Origin: UBA1737 sp045653225
Lineage (GTDB): Bacteria > Bacillota_I > Bacilli_A > ML615J-28 > CAG-313
Direction of reading: 5' to 3'
Assembly (NCBI GenBank): GCA_045653225.1
Contig: JAZOLP010000171.1
Span: 1 to 9,027, forward strand
Length of the DNA: 9,027 nt
The notes beneath the pieces were generated by a model. It saw only the letters and a list, made by a program, of their open reading frames with translations. It did not search any database and was not told the DNA's origin. This document shows, piece by piece, positions 4,207-9,027 of this stretch. The position numbers were made by a program, and so were the translations under genes. Each line of letters begins with the position of its first letter. Position 1 is the stretch's first letter.

Positions 4207-7014
4207 ATGAAAAAGTTATTTGCTATTATAGTATTAGCTATTTGTGCTGTTTTTGTTACATCTTGTACTATTGGTACTCCTGGTATTGCTAGTATTCAAA
4301 ATGTAATGGAAGATTTTTTATGTGAAGTTGATTTTAATAATGTTACATCTGATTTAGAATTTTCTAATAAAATTAATGATGTAAACATTTATTATGAATC
4401 TTCTAATCCTTCAGTTATTTCAAATGAAGGTGTTGTTGTAAGACAAAAAATAGATCAAGTAGTTTCAGTTACTGTTACTTTTGAATGTAATGGTGCTACT
4501 GGTGTTAAAGTTTATGAATTCGTAGTTCCTGCAAAAGGTTATGATACTTTAAATGAAGTTAAAAACTTTGCTGAAGGTGAATCTGTATTTGTTAGTGGTG
4601 TTGTTGCGTTTGTTGTATATGGTACTACTAAGAATATTCCAGTAGGTTTCTATTTATATGACAATACTGATGCTATTTATGTATATTCATATGATTTTGC
4701 TGCATTAGTAGAAGTTGGTGATCAAGTTGTTATTAGTGGTAATTTCACTCAATATATTGATGAATCAAGTTTATCATCAGCTCAATATGCTGGTTATACT
4801 GGTGCTAAACAAATTGTTCCTTTAACTTGTGAAATTGTAAGCAAAGGTAATGAACTTCCTACAAGCTTTATTGTAGAAACTTCAATTGCTGATTTATGTA
4901 AGATTCCTGTATCAGAAAATATTACATCTAATGTTTACAAAGTTGTTGCTAGAATCAACAGAAGTCAAGGTAATGGTTTTGTTAACTATTATTTCAATGA
5001 TTTAAATGGTGTTGATAGTTATTATGCATACACTACTGCAAATGGTGCTGACTTAGAATGGTTAAATGAATATGATGGTGAAGTTAGAGAATGTATTATT
5101 GCTGTTCAAAACTGTAAATTATCAGCTAGTGGTAATTTCTGGAGAATCGTTCCTCTTCAAATCTTAGATAAAGTTGAAGTAAGTGATGAAACTTATGTAG
5201 AATACGCATTAGATAGACTTGTTACTCAATTTGCTTCAAGTTATACAAGTGTTTGTGATTTCAATGTTGTTAACACTGATAGTTTATTAGAAGGGTCAAA
5301 AGTTTCATATTCATCAAATTCTAATGGTGTTACTATTAAAGAAGTAGCTGATGGTTATAATGTTGCATTAGACTTTGATACTGAAGCTGTTGTTATGAGC
5401 GTTGTTATTACTGTTGAATACAATGGTATTACATTATCTCGTGAAGTTTCATTCGAATGTTCATCTGATAAACCTGAATTTGATACAATTACTATTGAAG
5501 AAGCTAGAAAAGCTGCTAAGGGAGATAAAGTAGTTATTGAAGGTTATGTAATTGGTTTCTTATATATGAAAGGTGCAACTACACCTGCTGGTTTTGAATT
5601 AATTGATGAAACATCATCAATTGCTGTATTTGTTTCAACTGCTGTTGATACTCAAACAGACATCACTAAGATCAAAAAAGGAGAATATGTTGTAGTTGAA
5701 GGTTATGGTGATTTATATCAACCTAGAGAAGATTACAACCATACTGGTTCAATTCGTTTAAATAATGCAGAAGTTATTTATCATGATTGGCAAGAACATG
5801 AAATTCCAAGTTCATGGATTGAAGAAATGTCAATGGCTGATTTAGTAAATAATCCATCTGATAACAACATTTCAAATAAAGTTTATAAAACAGTAATGTA
5901 TGTTGAAAAATCAACAGGAAGTTATGTTAACTATTATATTCATGATTTAAATGATCCATCTATTAGCATGATTGTTTACTCACAAAACTCAAATGCTACT
6001 GGTCCTGGTGAATATGAATGGTTATCACAATATGCTGGTAAATGTGTTGAAGCTTATGTAACACTTCGTATTGGTGCTAAATCAAGTGGTGCATTCATTT
6101 GGAAAGCTGGTGTATTAGAAGTGTTAGAAGTTGTTCCAACTCCTGATCACTTAGTTGCTGGATTTGCAAAAGAAGAATTATTAGGTAAATTTGCTGCTGA
6201 ATATCCTAGTGCTGCAACTGTAACATATGATATTCCTGCAAACGCTGAATTAAATGTAGTTTCAGTTAGCTCAACTCAAGTTAATGCTACTGTTGAAAAT
6301 GGTAAATTAAATGTTGTAGTTAAAGAACCTGTTGTTACTGAAACTGTTAAAGTTGTTGTTAGTTTCAAACTTGGTGATTTTAACGAAAATATTCAAATTG
6401 AATTTAATGTTGTAAAAGCTGGTTTAGTTTCTCTTAAAGACTTTAGAGATCAAGCTGCTAAAAATGGTCCAACTGTAGTTGTTGAAGGTATCGTTTGTGG
6501 ATTAGTTAAATCAAGTGGTTCAACTAAATGGAATTTCTATATTACTGATGGTACTGCTACTATTCTTTCTTATTCATCTGCTGAAGTTCAAGTTGGTGAT
6601 AAAGTTAGAATTCAAGGTAATATTGATATTTATTATGGTTTACCTCAAATTTCTAAAGGTACTGTTGAAGTATTATCTAAAGGAAATGTTATTCCACAAG
6701 ATTCATTTAAAGTAAAAGCTTCTTTAGCTGAAGTTGCTCAAGATGCTGTTGCTGGTGAAGCTGCTAAAAACGGTGGTTTAGTTTATACTGAAGTTGTTGG
6801 TACTTTAAATATTACTACATCTGGTGAAAAAGTTTCTATTACTTCTGGTGAAACTGAAGTTGTAATGTACAACTATTCAAATGCTAAATTCTATGAAGAA
6901 AATTATCAACCATTAGAAGCATTTGCTGGTAAAGAAGTTAAAGTTACTTTAATTGCATATAACTGGTATCAAACTCAATATACTTATATTATTACAAGCT
7001 GTGAAGCTATCTAA
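4207..7014 (+). CDS. Large modular lipoprotein with Ig-like and OB-like domains
   Basis: Predicted surface lipoprotein of 935 residues. A signal peptide (MKK plus a hydrophobic core, residues 4-17) ends in the lipobox VTSC, with Cys20 as the lipidated residue. The mature chain is three tandem modules of about 290-320 residues. Each has an Ig-like domain (about 28-107, 330-418, 650-737) and two beta-rich domains that look like OB folds (about 112-213 and 218-325; 424-526 and 533-643; 740-827 and 830-935). The first Ig-like domain, with TSDLEF...ESSNPSVISNEGVVVR, strongly resembles the atypical bacterial Ig-like family aBig_2. The first OB-like domain of each module has GDxVxIxGxV and a FYLYD/FELID/FYITD strand, as in YhcR-type OB domains. 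No nuclease, protease, glycosidase or cell-wall anchor motif is visible. The likely role is binding a ligand at the cell surface, possibly nucleic acid or polysaccharide; this is inference. Monocistronic, between its own promoter and terminator. Confidence 0.88.
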   Translation: MKKLFAIIVLAICAVFVTSCTIGTPGIASIQNVMEDFLCEVDFNNVTSDLEFSNKINDVNIYYESSNPSVISNEGVVVRQKIDQVVSVTVTFECNGATGVKVYEFVVPAKGYDTLNEVKNFAEGESVFVSGVVAFVVYGTTKNIPVGFYLYDNTDAIYVYSYDFAALVEVGDQVVISGNFTQYIDESSLSSAQYAGYTGAKQIVPLTCEIVSKGNELPTSFIVETSIADLCKIPVSENITSNVYKVVARINRSQGNGFVNYYFNDLNGVDSYYAYTTANGADLEWLNEYDGEVRECIIAVQNCKLSASGNFWRIVPLQILDKVEVSDETYVEYALDRLVTQFASSYTSVCDFNVVNTDSLLEGSKVSYSSNSNGVTIKEVADGYNVALDFDTEAVVMSVVITVEYNGITLSREVSFECSSDKPEFDTITIEEARKAAKGDKVVIEGYVIGFLYMKGATTPAGFELIDETSSIAVFVSTAVDTQTDITKIKKGEYVVVEGYGDLYQPREDYNHTGSIRLNNAEVIYHDWQEHEIPSSWIEEMSMADLVNNPSDNNISNKVYKTVMYVEKSTGSYVNYYIHDLNDPSISMIVYSQNSNATGPGEYEWLSQYAGKCVEAYVTLRIGAKSSGAFIWKAGVLEVLEVVPTPDHLVAGFAKEELLGKFAAEYPSAATVTYDIPANAELNVVSVSSTQVNATVENGKLNVVVKEPVVTETVKVVVSFKLGDFNENIQIEFNVVKAGLVSLKDFRDQAAKNGPTVVVEGIVCGLVKSSGSTKWNFYITDGTATILSYSSAEVQVGDKVRIQGNIDIYYGLPQISKGTVEVLSKGNVIPQDSFKVKASLAEVAQDAVAGEAAKNGGLVYTEVVGTLNITTSGEKVSITSGETEVVMYNYSNAKFYEENYQPLEAFAGKEVKVTLIAYNWYQTQYTYIITSCEAI
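4288..5181 (+). repeat. Lipoprotein module 1 (Ig-like + two OB-like)
   Basis: Residues about 28-325. The Ig-like part has SSNPSVISN. The first OB-like part has GESVFVSGVVAFV and VGDQVVISG. The second has SNVYKVVARI, VNYYFNDLNG and EWLNEYDGE. It aligns in order with modules 2 and 3. Boundaries are by eye, to within about ten residues. Confidence 0.7.
5182..6141 (+). repeat. Lipoprotein module 2 (Ig-like + two OB-like)
   Basis: Residues about 326-645. Counterparts of module 1 are GDKVVIEGYVIGF, KKGEYVVVEGYG, SNKVYKTVMYV, VNYYIHDLND and EWLSQYAGK. The Ig-like domain is the most diverged of the three. It is closest to module 1 in its last domain. Confidence 0.7.
6142..7011 (+). repeat. Lipoprotein module 3 (Ig-like + two OB-like)
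   Basis: Residues about 646-935. Counterparts are PTVVVEGIVCGLV, VGDKVRIQGNI, LVYTEVVGTLNI and LEAFAGKEVKVTLIAY. It is shorter than modules 1 and 2 and lacks the VNYYxxDLN strand, so the last domain is reduced. The protein stops directly after this domain with no C-terminal anchor. Confidence 0.68.
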
Positions 7015-7035
7015 TTAAATAATTAAATAATTAAA
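7012..7035 (+). repeat. Three exact copies of an 8-bp unit after the lipoprotein gene
   Basis: taattaaa is repeated three times without gap, beginning with the TAA stop codon. Because the period is eight, the three TAA triplets (7012, 7020, 7028) fall in all three frames and block any read-through. Confidence 0.85.
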
Positions 7036-7067
7036 AGTTATAACCTTAGTGGTTATAACTTTTTTTT
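7033..7067 (+). terminator. Intrinsic terminator of the lipoprotein gene
   Basis: A perfect 13-bp stem (7033-7045 with 7051-7063; core aagttataacc / ggttataactt) has a 5-base loop and a run of seven T at 7061-7067. Confidence 0.92.
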
Positions 7068-7073
7068 AAATTA

Positions 7074-7102
7074 TTTACAAAATTGCTATTTTGTGGTATA
7101 CT
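7074..7102 (+). promoter_or_regulatory. Strong promoter of the HD-domain gene
   Basis: The -35 box is TTTACA (7074-7079, five of six consensus bases) and the -10 box is TATACT (7097-7102), with a 17-bp spacer and an extended -10 TGG (7094-7096). It is the best promoter in the window. The transcript would start near 7109, only about 16 bases before the ATG, leaving room for little more than the AAAGGAG Shine-Dalgarno (7111-7117). Confidence 0.82.
7077..7094. promoter_or_regulatory. Candidate operator: perfect dyad in the promoter spacer
   Basis: ACAAAAT (7077-7083) and its exact complement ATTTTGT (7088-7094) flank TGCT. The dyad overlaps the end of the -35 box and fills the spacer, where a dimeric repressor would block polymerase. 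The protein that would bind is not known, and AT-rich DNA produces such dyads by chance. Confidence 0.5.
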
Positions 7103-7124
7103 AATATTATAAAGGAGTTAAAAT

Positions 7125-7781
7125 ATGGTAACTTTTCAAGAAATAAAAGAAAATAAAGAAATTAATACATATATTGAATCAGCAGATGAGTATCTTGCAA
7201 ATATTGGTTATACTGAACATTCATTTAAACATGTTTTAAGATGTGCTGCTGTTGTTGAAGAAATACTTAGTTCTTTAGGATATGATGAAAGAACTATTGA
7301 ACTTGGTAAGATTGCTGCTTATATGCATGACATAGGTAATGTTGTTAATCGAGCAGGACATGCTAGAAGTGGGGCATTAATGGCTTTTAATATACTAGGT
7401 AAACTTGGTATGGATACAAGTGAGATTGCTCTAATAGTTTCTGCGATAGGTAATCATGATGAATCTTCTGCATATCCAGTAAGTGTTATTTCTTCAGCAT
7501 TAATTATTGCTGATAAAACTGATGTTAGAAGAACACGTGTTAGAAAGGAAATGAAAGAGTTCGATATTCACAATAGAGTTAATTATGCTGCTATTAAAAG
7601 TAGAGTTGTAGTTAATAAAGAAAATAAAACATTAAATTTAAATATTGTTATTGATACTACAATTTGTTCTATAATGGAGTATTTTGAAATTTTCTTATCA
7701 CGTATGAAATTATGTGAAAAAGCTGCATCATTTTTTGGGCTAGAGTTTAAACTAGTTATTAACGATCAAGAATTAATTTAA
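7125..7781 (+). CDS. HDIG-motif HD-domain phosphohydrolase
   Basis: Cytoplasmic protein of 218 residues from the metal-dependent HD superfamily. Likely metal ligands in order are H36 (HVLRCAAVVEEIL), H68-D69 in the exact HDIG motif (YMHDIG, 66-71), H79, H111 (NHDE) and D130 (IADKTD), followed by VRRTRVRKE (134-142). The spacing of these histidines and the later AD...R stretch recall the HD domain of RNase Y (COG1418-type). However, there is no membrane helix, coiled coil or KH domain here, so this is not RNase Y. The C-terminal 70 residues (NYAAIKSRVVVNK to the end) look like a small alpha/beta region of unknown role. Family members hydrolyse phosphoester bonds in nucleotides or nucleic acids; the substrate here cannot be read from the sequence. 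Transcribed alone, with its own strong promoter, a dyad in the spacer and a terminator. Confidence 0.86.
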   Translation: MVTFQEIKENKEINTYIESADEYLANIGYTEHSFKHVLRCAAVVEEILSSLGYDERTIELGKIAAYMHDIGNVVNRAGHARSGALMAFNILGKLGMDTSEIALIVSAIGNHDESSAYPVSVISSALIIADKTDVRRTRVRKEMKEFDIHNRVNYAAIKSRVVVNKENKTLNLNIVIDTTICSIMEYFEIFLSRMKLCEKAASFFGLEFKLVINDQELI

Positions 7782-7798
7782 AGTTAATATTTAAGTGG

Positions 7799-7804
7799 TA
7801 TAAT
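7799..7804 (+). promoter_or_regulatory. Perfect extended -10 element nested before a terminator
   Basis: TGG at 7796-7798 followed by TATAAT (7799-7804) is a full extended -10 site. A weak -35 (TTTAAA, 7777-7782) lies 16 bp upstream. Transcription from it would start near 7811, inside the left arm of the following hairpin, so such transcripts would lack most of the stem and could pass on into uppS. Confidence 0.5.
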
Positions 7805-7840
7805 AGAAATCAAAACATTAATCTTTTGATTTCTTTTTTT
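7805..7840 (+). terminator. Intrinsic terminator of the HD-domain gene
   Basis: An 11-bp perfect stem, agaaatcaaaa (7805-7815) with ttttgatttct (7824-7834), has an 8-base loop and a T-run at 7834-7840. The stem is AT rich and so weaker than the other terminators in the window. Confidence 0.8.
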
Positions 7841-7856
7841 AAAAAAGTTTTATAGT

Positions 7857-7885
7857 TTGATTTATTGAATAAAATATAGTATAAT
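7857..7885 (+). promoter_or_regulatory. Promoter of uppS-cdsA
   Basis: The -35 box is TTGATT (7857-7862) and the -10 box is a consensus TATAAT (7880-7885), with a 17-bp spacer. A small inverted repeat, tttatt-g-aataaa (7861-7873), overlaps the spacer. The leader would be about 28 bases and includes a gatagata stretch. Confidence 0.72.
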
Positions 7886-7906
7886 AAATAGATAGATAAG
7901 AAATTT

Positions 7907-7912
7907 GAGGTG
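7907..7912 (+). promoter_or_regulatory. Ribosome binding site that fixes the uppS start
   Basis: GAGGTG lies seven bases before the ATG at 7920. The upstream in-frame TTG at 7905 would place the site inside the gene, so the ATG is preferred. Confidence 0.75.
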
Positions 7913-7919
7913 CTTATTT

Positions 7920-8672
7920 ATGAGGGCTAGTGAATTAAAAAATATGATTTTAGAAAAACCTATTCCTAAAACTATTGCTTTTATTTTAGATGGTAATGGT
8001 AGATGGGCTAAAAAAAGAGGTTTACCTAGAACTTTAGGTCACGCAAAAGGAATTGAAACATTAGTTAAAACATCAATTGCGTGTCGTGAGATTGGTGTTA
8101 AAACAATGCTTGTATATGCTTTTTCTACTGAGAACTGGTCTAGACCATCAGAAGAAGTCAATTATTTAATGAAAGCATTAATTAATAGTTTAAGTAAGTA
8201 TCGTGAAATGATTATAAAAAACAAAACTAGAATTGTTGTTTTAGGTGAAAGAGATAATTTAAGTAAAGATATTTTAAAAACAATTAATGAAGTTGAAGAA
8301 TTAACAAAAGATTTTACAAGTTACACGCTTGGAATATGTTTTAATTATGGTGGTAGAAGTGAAATTATCAATGCTACTAAAATGATTTGTCAAGATGTTT
8401 TAGATTCTAAATTATCTATAGATGATATTACTGTAGATTCTTTTGAAAATTATTTATATACTAAAGGTATTGACCCAATTGACTTAATGATTCGAACTAG
8501 TGGTGAACAAAGATTAAGTAATTTTTTACCTTGGCAACTAGCGTATAGTGAATTTATTTTTACGAAATGTTATTGGCCTGATTTTAATAAAAAAGAATTG
8601 TATCTTTGTATTGAGGAATTCCAAAATAGAAATCGTAGATTTGGAGGTTTAGAAAATAAAAATGTTAAATAA
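7920..8672 (+). CDS. uppS: Undecaprenyl diphosphate synthase (cis-prenyltransferase)
   Basis: Cytoplasmic-face enzyme that adds isopentenyl units in cis to farnesyl diphosphate. The C55 product is the precursor of the lipid carrier for peptidoglycan and teichoic acid. It has 250 residues, the family norm. Signatures are ILDGNGRWAKKRGLPR (22-37; usual form MDGNGRWA, with catalytic D24), GHAKG (40-44), YAFSTENWSRP (66-76), FNYGGRSEI (141-149), IRTSGEQRLSNFLPWQ (191-206) followed by AYSE with the metal-binding E211, and the C-terminal NRNRRFGG. The methionine of the first motif is Leu here. The start is the ATG at 7920. Its last 11 bases overlap the start of cdsA, so translation is probably coupled. 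In many Firmicutes uppS directly follows frr; here four genes stand between. Confidence 0.97.
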   Translation: MRASELKNMILEKPIPKTIAFILDGNGRWAKKRGLPRTLGHAKGIETLVKTSIACREIGVKTMLVYAFSTENWSRPSEEVNYLMKALINSLSKYREMIIKNKTRIVVLGERDNLSKDILKTINEVEELTKDFTSYTLGICFNYGGRSEIINATKMICQDVLDSKLSIDDITVDSFENYLYTKGIDPIDLMIRTSGEQRLSNFLPWQLAYSEFIFTKCYWPDFNKKELYLCIEEFQNRNRRFGGLENKNVK

Positions 8673-9027
8673 AACTAGAGTTATAACTGCTATTGTTATG
8701 GTAGCTGTTCTTGTTCCTTTTATTTTCCTTGGTGGATATTTTATATATGGTTTATGTGCTGTTTTAGGATTTGTTGGAACATATGAACTTGTGAAAATGC
8801 ATAATGAACAAAATAAACTTCCTAGGATTTTAAATTTTATTATTCCTTTTATGTCTTTTTGTTTAATTATTGTGGGAATGATTGCTGATTTAGTTATTGT
8901 TTTTAACGGTCATAGGTTTATTTTATTTAGTATATTATTAATAATTATTCTTAATTTAATTGCATCACTAGTATATAATGAATTAAAACGTACTGATGCC
9001 TTTTATTATATTGCAGCAATTTTATTT
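8662..9027 (+). CDS. cdsA: Phosphatidate cytidylyltransferase, 3' end missing
   Basis: Integral membrane enzyme that makes CDP-diacylglycerol from phosphatidate and CTP, the entry point to phospholipids. Only the first 122 codons are present and the frame is still open at the window end. The start MLNKTRVITAIVMVAVLVPFI matches the usual CdsA N-terminus (R-I-T-A). It is followed by hydrophobic segments at about 8-40, 57-79 and 85-102, with YELVKM (about 41-46) between, as in the family. The catalytic C-terminal signature lies beyond the window, so the call rests on the N-terminus and on position after uppS. The ATG at 8662 lies inside uppS in another frame. The nearest Shine-Dalgarno, GGAGGT (8643-8648), is 13 bases upstream, a longer spacing than for the other genes here, which fits coupling to uppS. 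Confidence 0.9.
   Translation, partial: MLNKTRVITAIVMVAVLVPFIFLGGYFIYGLCAVLGFVGTYELVKMHNEQNKLPRILNFIIPFMSFCLIIVGMIADLVIVFNGHRFILFSILLIIILNLIASLVYNELKRTDAFYYIAAILF

Noticed and set aside
6515..6715. 66-codon frame inside the lipoprotein gene
   Set aside because: It is an out-of-frame hydrophobic shadow of the beta-rich third module, with no Shine-Dalgarno.
3090..7840. Mobile element carrying the four inserted genes
   Set aside because: I found no transposase, integrase, tRNA target, terminal inverted repeat or matching direct repeats at the edges.

Overview
The window comes from a low-GC, Gram-positive-type bacterium. Its coding sequence is strongly A+T rich, promoters are sigma-A-like (TATAAT with TTnAnn boxes about 17 bp upstream), Shine-Dalgarno sites are strong (AGGAG/GGAGG), and intrinsic terminators end in U-runs. 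All nine stop codons visible here are TAA. Tryptophan is TGG throughout and no gene needs TGA read as Trp, so the standard bacterial code fits and a Mycoplasma/Spiroplasma code-4 genome does not. The conserved gene order and the aBig/OB-type lipoprotein suggest a Bacilli/Erysipelotrichia/Acholeplasma/RF39-like lineage; that placement is inference.

Region 1 (1-3070) is the classical translation/nucleotide operon: rpsB (5' end cut by the window), tsf, pyrH and frr. All genes are on the + strand with short gaps and good Shine-Dalgarno sites, and a strong hairpin terminator closes the operon. They supply ribosomal protein S2, elongation factor Ts, UMP kinase and ribosome recycling factor.

Region 2 (about 3090-7840) is an insertion of four genes between frr and uppS, which are usually adjacent in Firmicutes. 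It consists of three transcription units, each with its own promoter and terminator. The first is a tandem pair of paralogous two-helix membrane proteins of unknown function. The second is a 935-residue lipoprotein built from three copies of an Ig-like + OB-like + OB-like module, with no recognisable enzyme domain. The third is a soluble HDIG-motif metal-dependent phosphohydrolase, whose promoter spacer holds a perfect dyad that could be an operator.

Region 3 (about 7800-9027) returns to the conserved order. uppS (undecaprenyl diphosphate synthase) overlaps the start of cdsA (phosphatidate cytidylyltransferase, cut by the window end). These begin the cell-wall lipid carrier and phospholipid pathways. 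Two promoter-like sites precede uppS, one of them nested in the terminator of the gene before it.

No tRNA, rRNA, CRISPR array, insertion sequence or prophage gene was seen, and no gene-free stretch exceeds about 140 bases. The most interesting content is the inserted block, above all the modular lipoprotein, the paralogous membrane pair and the dyad in the HD-gene promoter.
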